DNA from: Clostridium aestuarii
GTDB lineage: Bacteria > Bacillota > Clostridia > Clostridiales > Clostridiaceae
Assembly (NCBI RefSeq): GCF_026735135.1
Contig: NZ_JAPQER010000003.1
Coordinates: 248,001-312,000, forward strand
Length of the DNA: 64,000 nucleotides
Reading direction: 5' to 3'
Position 1 is the first letter of the stretch; each line of letters begins with the position of its first letter. This document shows, one piece after another, positions 18,412 to 26,778 of the stretch. The position numbers and the translations under genes were made by a program. Below the pieces are notes generated by a model that was given only the letters and a program-made list of their open reading frames with translations, did no database searches and was not told the origin of the DNA.

Positions 18412-20103
18412 GTGGATTATAAAAAGATTGTTGCTGAAAGAATTAAAGAACATGTTGATTTAGAAGTTGATGTTGTAGAAAGTCTTATAGAGATACCACC
18501 AAAATCAGAAATGGGAGATTTTGCATTCCCGTGTTTCCAATTAGCTAAAACATTTAGAAAAGCACCAAATATGATTTCGCAAGAACTCCAAGAAAAAATT
18601 AATAAAGAAGGTTTTGAAAAAGTTGAGTGTATGGGACCTTATTTGAATTTTTTCATGGATAAGGGAAGCTTTGGACAATCAATAATAGAAGCTGTTATGA
18701 ATGAAGGAGATAAATATGGTTCTTCAGAAGTAGGTAAAGGTAAGAATATTACTATAGATTATTCTTCACCTAATATTGCAAAACCTTTCCATGTAGGGCA
18801 TTTATTTAGTACATCAATAGGTAATGCGCTTTATAAAATGTTGAGTTTTGAAGGATATAATTCTATTGGTATAAATCACCTTGGAGATTGGGGAACTCAA
18901 TTTGGTAAACTAATTTCAGCTTATAAAAGATGGGTAGATGAAGATGCATTAGAAAAAGATCCAATAAAAGAGCTTTTAAGAATATATGTTAAATTCCATG
19001 ATGAGGCAGAAAAAAATCCAGAGCTTGTAGATGAAGGAAGAATGTATTTTAAAAAGCTTGAAGAAGGTAGTGAAGAAGAAGTTAAACTATGGAAAAAATT
19101 TAAGGATTTAAGTTTAAAAAAATTCCAAAAAGTATATGACAGACTTGGTGTTGAATTTGATTCCTATGCAGGTGAAAGCTTCTATAATGATAAAATGGAT
19201 ACTGTAATTGAAGAATTAGAAAACAAAGGAATACTTGTTGAAAGCAATGGAGCTAAGGTTGTAATGATGGAAGAGGAAAATATGCCTCCATGCATTATTA
19301 AAAAAGCTGATGGAGCAACTATTTATGCTACTCGTGATTTAGCTGCTGCGATGTACAGAAAGAAAACATATGATTTTTCTAAAGGTATATATGTAGTTGG
19401 TGGTGACCAATCTCTTCATTTTAAACAAGTATTTAAAGTAATAGAAAAAATGGGGTATGAATGGGCTAATAATTGTAAACATGTAGCCTTTGGATTGGTT
19501 AGATTTGCAGATAAAAAGCTATCAACAAGAAAAGGTCAGGTTATTTTTCTTGATGACTTATTAAATCAAGCAGTTTCAAAAACTTTAGAAGTAATAAATG
19601 AAAAAAATCCTGGGCTTGATAATAAAGAAGAAGTTGCAGAAAAAATTGGTGTTGGTGCAGTAATATTTACTTACTTAAAAAATAGAAGAGAAAAAGACAT
19701 AGTGTTTAAGTGGGAAGAAATGTTAAATTTTGAAGGAGAGACAGGACCTTATGTTCAATATACTTATGCAAGAGGAAAGAGTATATTAAGACGTGCAGGT
19801 GAAGTTTCAGGAGAAGCGGATTTTAGCAAGCTTACTTCAAAAGAAGAGTTTGAACTTATTAAGACACTTGCTGGATTTAATGAAGCTATTTTAGATGCAA
19901 TAGATAAATTAGAACCATCTATTTTAACAAGACATGTAGTTGATATTGCAAAAGCATTTAATAAATTTTATAATGCTCATAATATAATGAATACAGAAGA
20001 TGAAAAAGTTAAAAATGCTAGACTTAAGATGGTAGAAGCTACTTGCCAAGTTATTAAAAATGGACTTAATTTATTAGGAATTAAAGTAGTTGAAAGAATG
20101 TAG
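18412..20103 (+). CDS. argS: Arginyl-tRNA synthetase
   Basis: This 563-residue class I synthetase attaches arginine to tRNA-Arg. Motifs are '[14 protein letters not shown]' near residue 120 (HIGH-type HVGH) and 'KLSTRKGQ' near 370, the position of the KMSKS loop. An N-terminal additional domain and the C-terminal DALR anticodon-binding domain ('[16 protein letters not shown]' onward) are also present. The start is GTG at 18412 behind GGGAGG. Expression is controlled by the T-box upstream, and the hairpin array adds an unusually long structured leader. A terminator follows immediately. Confidence 0.97.
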   Translation: MDYKKIVAERIKEHVDLEVDVVESLIEIPPKSEMGDFAFPCFQLAKTFRKAPNMISQELQEKINKEGFEKVECMGPYLNFFMDKGSFGQSIIEAVMNEGDKYGSSEVGKGKNITIDYSSPNIAKPFHVGHLFSTSIGNALYKMLSFEGYNSIGINHLGDWGTQFGKLISAYKRWVDEDALEKDPIKELLRIYVKFHDEAEKNPELVDEGRMYFKKLEEGSEEEVKLWKKFKDLSLKKFQKVYDRLGVEFDSYAGESFYNDKMDTVIEELENKGILVESNGAKVVMMEEENMPPCIIKKADGATIYATRDLAAAMYRKKTYDFSKGIYVVGGDQSLHFKQVFKVIEKMGYEWANNCKHVAFGLVRFADKKLSTRKGQVIFLDDLLNQAVSKTLEVINEKNPGLDNKEEVAEKIGVGAVIFTYLKNRREKDIVFKWEEMLNFEGETGPYVQYTYARGKSILRRAGEVSGEADFSKLTSKEEFELIKTLAGFNEAILDAIDKLEPSILTRHVVDIAKAFNKFYNAHNIMNTEDEKVKNARLKMVEATCQVIKNGLNLLGIKVVERM

Positions 20104-20110
20104 AATTATT

Positions 20111-20149
20111 AAATCAACTACCGCTTTTATGCGGTGGTTGATTTTTCTT
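20111..20149. terminator. Bidirectional terminator after argS
   Basis: AAATCAACTACCGC, loop TTTTAT, GCGGTGGTTGATTT plus T-run. The last codons and stop (20127-20129) of the convergent permease gene lie within this hairpin. Confidence 0.88.
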
Positions 20150-20756
20150 TTACATATTTTTTCTCTAAATAAGTAATTAGTTGATTGGATGTTATAGAAA
20201 GTATTGTTATTAGGGTAGTTCCAGTTAATATTTTTATTGAGTTTTGTTGATATATACCTTCAAATATTAAAACGCCAAGACCGCCAGCGTTTATCCATGC
20301 AGCTAGAGTTGTAAGACTTATTATTGAAACTGTAGCTACTCTGATTCCAGCTAAAATTACAGGAAGTGAAATTGGAAGCTTGATTTTAAATAACAATTGA
20401 ATATTACTATAGCCCATACCGTAGCCAGCATCTATTATGGAATTAGGTACTTCATTGAGTCCTTTGGTTATGTTTCTTACTAGTATAAATTGTGAGTACA
20501 TAACAAGAGTTATTATTGCGGATTTAAAGCCTAATCCAGTAAAGGGTATAAGAAGGGCGAAAAGTGCCATGCTGGGTATTATATAACATAAGCCTAAAAG
20601 TTTAGTTGTTATTTTTCTGAATTTTTTATGAGTAGATGCAAAAATCCCAATAGGAAAGGCTATCAGCATTGAAATAAAAAGTGATGTGAAAGTAAGAAAA
20701 ATGTGTTCACATAATAAATTTAATATTTTAGGATAATGATTGATTAAATACTCCAT
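20127..20756 (-). CDS. Osmoprotectant ABC transporter permease (OpuCB/OpuCD type)
   Basis: This ~209-residue integral membrane protein has about five or six helices and the binding-protein-dependent permease signature region. The EAA-like loop is 'IIDAGYGMGYSNIQLLFKIKLPISLPVILAGIR', read here as two blocks. It is the last gene of a four-gene minus-strand operon (permease, lipoprotein, ATPase, permease) like OpuC systems for glycine betaine, carnitine or choline. The frame opens at 20774, but the ATG at 20756 has GGAAGGA at proper spacing. The stop lies in the shared terminator. Confidence 0.88.
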   Translation of the reverse strand: MEYLINHYPKILNLLCEHIFLTFTSLFISMLIAFPIGIFASTHKKFRKITTKLLGLCYIIPSMALFALLIPFTGLGFKSAIITLVMYSQFILVRNITKGLNEVPNSIIDAGYGMGYSNIQLLFKIKLPISLPVILAGIRVATVSIISLTTLAAWINAGGLGVLIFEGIYQQNSIKILTGTTLITILSITSNQLITYLEKKYVKEKSTTA

Positions 20757-20864
20757 TATATAAAATCCTTCCATTAATATAATAAAAAATAAAATTTTAA
20801 TTATGCAATTTCCTTAAATAGATGATTTGATTTATTAATTGTTAGTTATAATAAAGTTTAGTTT

Positions 20865-21641
20865 TTAAACTTTGTTATAATATATATTTGAAAAAGGTTC
20901 GGTAAAGCTCTTGAAAGCATATATGAGGTTTAATACAAAAGTATCTGCTGGGTTTTTAATTATATTATAAGGAGTATCGTATTGTATGATTTTACCATTA
21001 TTCATGATTACTATTTTATCTGCTAATTTTATAGCTTCACCTATATCATGAGAAACAAAAAGGATAGTCTTTTTTTGTTGTTTTTGTATTCTTAGGAGTT
21101 CATCTTGAAGATTAGTTCTAGTTAAAGCATCTAGGGAAGCAAAGGGCTCATCCATAAGTAGAATAGAAGGATTGCCAGCAAGAGCGCGTGCTATACCTAC
21201 ACGCTGTTGTTGACCACCTGAAAGTTCATTAGGATATTTGTGTTTATATTCATCAGGCAAGTCTACAAGTTGAAGTAAATTATTGATTCTGATATCTATT
21301 TCATCTTTTGACCATTTGAATATTTTAGGTACAGTAGCTATGTTTTGATAAACGTTCATATGAGGGAATAGACCATTTTGCTGAATAACATATCCTATTT
21401 TACGTCTTAATGAGGTTCTATTTAAAGAATTTATTTCTTTACCATTTATATATATTTCTCCCTCGTTTTTAATATAAAGACCATTTATCATTTTAAGTAA
21501 TGTGGTTTTGCCAGAACCTGAGCTGCCGAGCAGAACCACAAAACTTCCTTTTTCAATGTTAAGATTCACATTGTTTACTGCGAGTTCTTTTGAATTTTTA
21601 AATTTTTTACTCACATTTTTAAATTCTATAGCATAATTCAT
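20865..21641 (-). CDS. Osmoprotectant ABC transporter ATPase (OpuCA type)
   Basis: This ~258-residue ABC ATPase has Walker A 'GSSGSGKTT', a Q-loop at 'VIQQNGLFPHM', the signature 'LSGGQQQRVGIARAL', Walker B 'ILLMDEPFASLD' and the switch 'SHDIGEAIKLADKI'. Many OpuCA proteins have two C-terminal CBS domains that sense ionic strength. This one stops soon after the ATPase core, so osmotic sensing must occur otherwise. The frame begins at a GTG (21656), but the ATG at 21641 has GAGG nine bases upstream. It energises the two permeases of the operon. Confidence 0.9.
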   Translation of the reverse strand: MNYAIEFKNVSKKFKNSKELAVNNVNLNIEKGSFVVLLGSSGSGKTTLLKMINGLYIKNEGEIYINGKEINSLNRTSLRRKIGYVIQQNGLFPHMNVYQNIATVPKIFKWSKDEIDIRINNLLQLVDLPDEYKHKYPNELSGGQQQRVGIARALAGNPSILLMDEPFASLDALTRTNLQDELLRIQKQQKKTILFVSHDIGEAIKLADKIVIMNNGKIIQYDTPYNIIKNPADTFVLNLIYAFKSFTEPFSNIYYNKV

Positions 21642-21694
21642 AATAAAATACCTCACTACTTATTTTGATAATATTACGTCGCAATATTATTATA

Positions 21695-22594
21695 TTATTT
21701 GTTATCAAGTAATTTGTTTTTTATTAAAAATTCTTTAGCAACATCTTCATATTCACGTTTATTTCCATCTACTTTCCAATTTAGTTCTTGCATAGTTTCA
21801 TCTGTAAGCAATGAATTCAGTTTATTTAAGAGGTTTTCTATTTCGGGATATTGTTTTAGTGCGGATTGTCTGATTACAGGTATTATATGGTAAGCAGGCC
21901 ACAAGTTTTTATCGTCTTCTAAAACTACAAGATCATAAGCTTTGATTTGACCATCAGTTGTAAATGCTACAGTAGCATCAATTTCGTTGTTATTAAGAGC
22001 TACATATCTAAGACCTATATCATAGGAATTTACAGATTTAAAATTAAAGTCGCCGTAAATATTTTTCAAACCGACTATTCCATCTGGTCTTTGTTGAAAT
22101 TCGGGAGGACAACCTAAAATTATATTATCCGCTGTACTAGAAAGATTCGAAAGAGTTTTTAAGTTGTATTTTTCAGCAATTTTCTTAGTTACTGCTATAG
22201 CCTGAGTGTTGTTGAGTGGAGTTTGATTTAAAATATCTAATTTGAACTTTTTTTTATATTCTTTTTTTATAATATTAAATACGTTATCTTTATTAGAAAT
22301 AGACTCTTTTTTTAGTATGTTTGTAAGTGCATTTCCTGTATATTCTGGATATAAATCAATATCACCATTTAAGAGAGCTTGATGTGCTATTGCGGTAGCT
22401 CCAAGATTAAATTTTCTTTCCACTTTGAAACCTTCATTTTCTAATACAAGTGCATACATTTCAGAAGTGAGAAAAGATTCAGTGAAATTTTTAGAACCTA
22501 TAGAAATTACTTTCTTTGACGAACTGGAAGTACATCCATTAAAAAATAAAAAACATGGAAGAAGTAGAAGCATAATAAAGATACTCTTTTTCAT
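21695..22594 (-). CDS. Substrate-binding lipoprotein of the osmoprotectant transporter
   Basis: The 299-residue OpuAC/ProX-type binding protein has a lipoprotein signal peptide (basic start, hydrophobic core, lipobox-like FFNGC, lipidated Cys at about residue 21). 'IGSKNFTESFLTSEMYALVLEN' (in pieces) is the classic start of the quaternary-amine binding family, followed by 'LLNGDIDLYPEYTGNA' and 'LRYVALNNNEIDATVAFTTDG'. It captures betaine/choline-like ligands outside the cell. It starts 8 bases after the upstream permease gene. Confidence 0.9.
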   Translation of the reverse strand: MKKSIFIMLLLLPCFLFFNGCTSSSSKKVISIGSKNFTESFLTSEMYALVLENEGFKVERKFNLGATAIAHQALLNGDIDLYPEYTGNALTNILKKESISNKDNVFNIIKKEYKKKFKLDILNQTPLNNTQAIAVTKKIAEKYNLKTLSNLSSTADNIILGCPPEFQQRPDGIVGLKNIYGDFNFKSVNSYDIGLRYVALNNNEIDATVAFTTDGQIKAYDLVVLEDDKNLWPAYHIIPVIRQSALKQYPEIENLLNKLNSLLTDETMQELNWKVDGNKREYEDVAKEFLIKNKLLDNK

Positions 22595-22601
22595 AATTAA
22601 A

Positions 22602-23240
22602 TCATCCTTTCCAAATAAAAAAAATTTTATCTAATATTTCTAAAAGTAGTTCAGTAATTAATGCTATTAAAGCAATTGGAATTGTGCCTATTAATATTAG
22701 AGGGATATCTATCATATTAACTCCGCTAATAATGTATTCACCAAGTCCACCACCACCTATAAAGGCTGCTAGAGTTGAACTAGCGATAACTTCAATAGCT
22801 GAAGTTTTACAACCTGCAATAATTATTGGCATTGCAAGAGGAAATTCTATTTTAAATAAGGTTTGAAAATTATTCATTCCCATAGCTGTTGAAGATTCTA
22901 TAATAGCTTTATCTACATTTTTTAAACCTGCAAAGGTATTAAAAAGTATAGGAGGACAAGCAAGGAATATTAAAGCAATAAGAGAAGGAATAAATCCAGT
23001 TCCTAAAACAGGTATCATAATAGCAAGTATTGCAAGACTAGGAATTACTCTTAAAGAGTTAACAAAATTTATTACTAGTACTGATACTTTTTTATTTTTA
23101 TAACACCATATTCCTAAGGGAATACAAATTAAAGTAGCAATTAATAAAGAGAGATAGCTAAGTTTAAGTTGAGTACATAATCTACTTAAAAATTCATAAG
23201 GGTGTTTATTAATGTATCCCCAAATTTGTTTTATCAGCAT
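22602..23240 (-). CDS. Osmoprotectant ABC transporter permease (first gene of the operon)
   Basis: This 212-residue membrane protein is homologous to the permease at 20127, with the same EAA-like loop ('IIESSTAMGMNNFQTLFKIEFPLAMPIIIAG', read as two blocks) and about five or six helices. The ATG at 23240 has AAAGGA. The upstream 190 bases hold the operon promoter and a perfect 16-bp inverted repeat. Having two distinct permeases, one lipoprotein and one ATPase is the usual OpuC composition. Confidence 0.88.
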   Translation of the reverse strand: MLIKQIWGYINKHPYEFLSRLCTQLKLSYLSLLIATLICIPLGIWCYKNKKVSVLVINFVNSLRVIPSLAILAIMIPVLGTGFIPSLIALIFLACPPILFNTFAGLKNVDKAIIESSTAMGMNNFQTLFKIEFPLAMPIIIAGCKTSAIEVIASSTLAAFIGGGGLGEYIISGVNMIDIPLILIGTIPIALIALITELLLEILDKIFFIWKG

Positions 23241-23347
23241 GTTAAAAATCCTTTCTAATATTTAGTTGTTTATTGAAAAACTCTCCTATTAAATATATTA
23301 AAAATAATAAATATATATTACTTTTATAAATTTTCAGTCAAAAAAAT

Positions 23348-23382
23348 AAAATTCAAGTAAAAACTTGGTTTTTACTTGAATT
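23348..23382. terminator. Perfect 16-bp stem, terminator-like
   Basis: AAATTCAAGTAAAAAC, loop TTG, GTTTTTACTTGAATTT, followed by a second TTTACTTGAATTTTATTTTTT. It lies between the FeoB-associated gene and the osmoprotectant operon and likely ends the feo transcript. Confidence 0.7.
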
Positions 23383-23426
23383 TTACTTGAATTTTATTTT
23401 TTATTTAAAGGGAACTAAGTTAGTTA

Positions 23427-23582
23427 TCACTTTTTTTCTTTGTTTTTATTATTATATTGTGGACAGTGTGATGAACAGCTGTCACAATCACATTTACCAG
23501 ATATTTTTTTCTTAGCACTTTTAACTAATGTAAATACTGATAAGGACGCAATTATAATTGTTAAGATTATTTCTATTATCAT
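23427..23582 (-). CDS. FeoB-associated Cys-rich membrane protein
   Basis: This 51-residue gene is below the length of most ORF lists. It starts MIIEIILTIIIASLSVFTLV, a single membrane helix, followed by a basic stretch and a cysteine cluster CDCDSCSSHC (residues 31-40), then a charged tail. The ATG at 23582 has GGGGTGA. It lies 82 bases downstream of feoB, where this small family is normally encoded in Firmicutes, and probably assists Fe2+ uptake. Confidence 0.82.
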   Translation of the reverse strand: MIIEIILTIIIASLSVFTLVKSAKKKISGKCDCDSCSSHCPQYNNKNKEKK

Positions 23583-23664
23583 TTATATCACCCCATTAGA
23601 CATTAAACTTAAAAATTTAATGTGATTGACAATTGACAATTGAGGTTGCTTTACTAAAGAAAAA

Positions 23665-25428
23665 CTAAGTGAAAATAAGAGTACCTATATTGTATGTTAA
23701 GAAAGATATTACCCAAGCTAAAACTAATTGATAAAGTACAGAAAATATAGCCATTTTACTACCATATTCTTTTTTCATTGTTGCAATTACAGATACACAT
23801 GGTGTATAAAGTAGAGTAAAAACTAAAAAGCTACAAGCTGATATTGTTGTAAAATGAGAAGCTATAGCATTAGATAAATCACCGCTGTAAACAACTCCTA
23901 ATGTTGAAACAACAACTTCTTTTGCCATAAGTCCTGTAAGTAGTGCAACAGAGTTTTGCCAAGAAGCAAAGCCTAAAGGTTTAAAAATAGGACTAATTAT
24001 AGTTCCTATACTTGCAAGAAAACTGTTGTTTATATCTGTCATTCCAGACCAGTTAAAGTTTTGTAGTAACCAAATTATAACTGAAGCTGAAAATATAAGT
24101 GTACCAGCTTTTTTTAAAAAGCTTTTACCTTTTTCCCAAGTGTGAAGTAATAAGCTTCTGGGTTCAGGTAATTTATATTCAGGTAATTCTATAATAAAAG
24201 GTTCTTCATCTTTTTTAAATATAGTATTTTTAAATAGTAATCCTATTATAAAAGCCATTAATATTCCTAATAAATAAAGTAAAAAAACTACCATGTCTTG
24301 TTTACCTTTAAAGAAGGCAGCTGCAAAAAGTGCATATACAGGTATTCTAGCATTACAGGACATTAAAGGTACAAGTAGTGCTGTTAACTTTCTATCCTTT
24401 TCGCTTTCTAAGGTTCTTGCTGACATTATTCCTGGAACAGAACATCCAAAACCAACTATCAATGGAATAAAAGCTTTACCTGATAATCCCATTTTTCTCA
24501 TTATATTATCCATAATAAAGGCTCCACGAGCCATGTAGCCGCTGTCTTCAAGAAAAGAAATTCCTAAAAATAAAGCTAAAATAACTGGTAAAAATACAAC
24601 TACAGAACCAACTCCGCCAACTATCCCATCGATTATTAAAGATTTAAACCAAGGGCTACTGGTATATAATAGATTTTCTAATAGTGGAACTAAACCTTTA
24701 TTTAAAGCTCTATCTAAAACGTCTGCTAAAGGTTGTCCTACCCAATTGAATGTGAACTTAAATATCAAGAATAGAATACCAAAGAAAATTGGATAAGCTG
24801 CAAATTTGTTTAAAACTATTTCATCTATTTTTTCAGTAATAGTTACTTTATTATAATTAGAGTAGGTAATACAGTCTTTTAGAATATTTTCAATATAATT
24901 ATAAGTTTCTTTTTCATTTAGTTCTTTATGTTTATTAACAAATGAAAATTTAAAGTTTCTTTCAAACAATTCTTGTTTTATAGCATCAATTCCGTTGTTT
25001 TTAGAAGCTACTATAGGAATTACATTAACTCCTAGTTTTTCAGAAAGGGCATCAAAGTCGATTGCTATTCCTTTAGCTTCTGCTACATCGAGCATATTAA
25101 GAACAAGTATTATAGGTTTATTAAATTGTTTTAGTTGAGTAGTTAAATATAAATTTCTATCTAAATTGGAAGCGTCAACTATGTTTACTATTATATCGAC
25201 ATCTTCCTGTAGTAAAAAATGTTTTGCTACTTTTTCTTCGTTTGAATATGTATCCATAGCATAAATTCCAGGGAGATCAACTACTTTTATAGAGTCTTTT
25301 ATGTATCCTTCTTTTTTTTCAACAGTAACTCCTGCCCAGTTTCCTACATATTGATTAGAGCCTGTTAAAGAATTAAAAAGAGTAGTTTTACCTACATTAG
25401 GATTTCCTACTAATGCTGCGGTAATCAT
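23665..25428 (-). CDS. feoB: Ferrous iron transporter B
   Basis: The 587-residue FeoB has an N-terminal G domain: G1 'GNPNVGKTT' (residues 7-15), G3 'DLPGIYAMD' and G4 'LNMLDVAE'. A helical domain follows, then about eight membrane helices with the conserved Gate blocks 'FLEDSGYMARGAFIMD' and 'GCSVPGIMSARTLE'. It is somewhat shorter than the ~650-700 residue average because the linker is compact. GTP hydrolysis is coupled to Fe2+ import. It lies 21 bases after feoA with an AGGAGG site. Confidence 0.95.
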   Translation of the reverse strand: MITAALVGNPNVGKTTLFNSLTGSNQYVGNWAGVTVEKKEGYIKDSIKVVDLPGIYAMDTYSNEEKVAKHFLLQEDVDIIVNIVDASNLDRNLYLTTQLKQFNKPIILVLNMLDVAEAKGIAIDFDALSEKLGVNVIPIVASKNNGIDAIKQELFERNFKFSFVNKHKELNEKETYNYIENILKDCITYSNYNKVTITEKIDEIVLNKFAAYPIFFGILFLIFKFTFNWVGQPLADVLDRALNKGLVPLLENLLYTSSPWFKSLIIDGIVGGVGSVVVFLPVILALFLGISFLEDSGYMARGAFIMDNIMRKMGLSGKAFIPLIVGFGCSVPGIMSARTLESEKDRKLTALLVPLMSCNARIPVYALFAAAFFKGKQDMVVFLLYLLGILMAFIIGLLFKNTIFKKDEEPFIIELPEYKLPEPRSLLLHTWEKGKSFLKKAGTLIFSASVIIWLLQNFNWSGMTDINNSFLASIGTIISPIFKPLGFASWQNSVALLTGLMAKEVVVSTLGVVYSGDLSNAIASHFTTISACSFLVFTLLYTPCVSVIATMKKEYGSKMAIFSVLYQLVLAWVISFLTYNIGTLIFT

Positions 25429-25449
25429 ATTGTATATCGTGCCTCCTTA

Positions 25450-25692
25450 TTATGCAGTTTTGGCCTGCACATTCATCTTAAGTTTTATGTTTTGAGCATC
25501 CTTTTTTCGTATTGCTAAATTAAAGCCTCTTACCTTTATTATGAGTGGATCTCCAAAAGGTGCTGAGGTTTTTAATGTTATTTTAGTACCTTCTATACAT
25601 CCTAAAGCTAATAATCTTTTTGCGAGTTTTTCATTACCAAATACTGTATCTATAAATCCTTCTTGTCCAGGTTTTAAATCACTAATATTCAT
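25450..25692 (-). CDS. feoA: Ferrous iron transport protein A (SH3-like)
   Basis: The 80-residue FeoA has an SH3-like fold: 'MNISDLKPGQEGFID' start, 'RLLALGCIEGTKITL', 'SAPFGDPLIIKVRGFNLAIRKKDAQNI' (in pieces). FeoA is a small cytosolic partner of FeoB. The frame is open to 25734, but the ATG at 25692 follows GGGGGGA and matches the family start. It is the first gene of the feoA-feoB-Cys-rich operon. Confidence 0.92.
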   Translation of the reverse strand: MNISDLKPGQEGFIDTVFGNEKLAKRLLALGCIEGTKITLKTSAPFGDPLIIKVRGFNLAIRKKDAQNIKLKMNVQAKTA

Positions 25693-25775
25693 TAGGTATC
25701 CCCCCATTTTCAAAGCTGTGAAAACCATTCTCATTTAAAACATTATATCATTAAAACAGGTGAAAGTCAATATCT

Positions 25776-25796
25776 AATTGAAAAATATTTTCAATT
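25776..25796. promoter_or_regulatory. Candidate metal-regulator operator upstream of feoA
   Basis: AATTGAAAA and TTTTCAATT form a near-perfect dyad around AAT, 84 bases upstream of the feoA start. Geometry and AT content are like Fur-family boxes, but the match to a Fur consensus is only partial. Confidence 0.4.
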
Positions 25797-25902
25797 ATCT
25801 AATGTGAATTTCAGGGAAAATACATATTAGATTTATTTTATGGTTCACAAAAATAGTAAAATGTGAGATAATGAAAAAGTTGACAACTATTAATTGTTAT
25901 TT

Positions 25903-26601
25903 ATGTTTCTAGAAAAGAGTGATAAAGTGATAAAAAGAGAGAATACAATAAAAGTAAAAGAATTTTTTGAAGAATTTATATTAGAAATTGGTGGACAAAA
26001 AGATTTCTTTAAGGATTCTGTGTTTTTAGATTTAGAACATTACCTTTATAAGAAGCCAATATGTATAGGTGTATTTGGCTGCTGTTATTTTGATAATAAA
26101 ACAAACGAATTAAAAGTAACTCAATATATGATAGAGAACAAAAAAGATGCGCTTCCAATATTGGACTTAGCAAAGGAATATCTTATTGAGATGTGTGAAA
26201 AACATAATAAAAAATATATAGTTACTTTTTCAGGAAATAATGATTTTATGGTAATTGATTATTTATTTGAAAAGAATAAGATTGATTTAAAAATAGATGA
26301 TTGTTATAAAAAAATTGATTTACAAAGAGAATATGAGAAGTTAACAGGAGAAAATATAGGGCTTAAAAATCTAGAAAAAAAATTCGATATACATCGTGAG
26401 AGTGAACTTATAAGTGGTTCTAATTTATCAAAAACATTTTGTAAGGTTATGAAAGATCCTGATTACATCAATAGAATGCCAGAAGAAAAAAGACAAAGGA
26501 TACTTTTATATAATGAGCAAGATGTGGTGAGTCTTTTCCGTATATATGTAGATTGGAAAAAATATTTAAATGAAAAAGAATATTTAAAAGAAAAAGAATA
26601 A
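25903..26601 (+). CDS. RNase H-like (YprB-type) 3'-5' exonuclease-fold protein
   Basis: About 232 residues match the RNase_H_2 (YprB) family. The first acidic motif is 'FLDLEHYLY' (DxE), a middle segment carries 'TFSGNNDFMVIDYL' with an acidic residue, and the C-terminal 'LYNEQDVVSL' has the YxxxD pattern of DEDD exonucleases. Such proteins probably bind or trim nucleic acid ends, but the substrate is unknown. The start is uncertain: TTG 25894, ATG 25903 or GTG 25927 are all possible and none has a strong ribosome site. A terminator follows. Confidence 0.75.
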   Translation: MFLEKSDKVIKRENTIKVKEFFEEFILEIGGQKDFFKDSVFLDLEHYLYKKPICIGVFGCCYFDNKTNELKVTQYMIENKKDALPILDLAKEYLIEMCEKHNKKYIVTFSGNNDFMVIDYLFEKNKIDLKIDDCYKKIDLQREYEKLTGENIGLKNLEKKFDIHRESELISGSNLSKTFCKVMKDPDYINRMPEEKRQRILLYNEQDVVSLFRIYVDWKKYLNEKEYLKEKE

Positions 26602-26622
26602 GAAAATATTAATTTTATAAAA

Positions 26623-26670
26623 AAAAGAATTAAATTAGAAAAAATTCTAAATTTAATTCTTTTTTTTTAT
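26623..26670 (+). terminator. Terminator before the pilus operon
   Basis: AAAAGAATTAAATTAGAA, short A-rich loop, TTCTAAATTTAATTCTTTT with a T8 run; one bulge in the stem. Confidence 0.85.
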
Positions 26671-26778
26671 TTTGTGAGAAATTAACAAAAAATGTTTATA
26701 TAAGTAGAAAAATGTTGTATAATGGGATAAAGAGTTATTTATATTTTGGTAACCATAGCAACTAACAGGAGAAATGCG

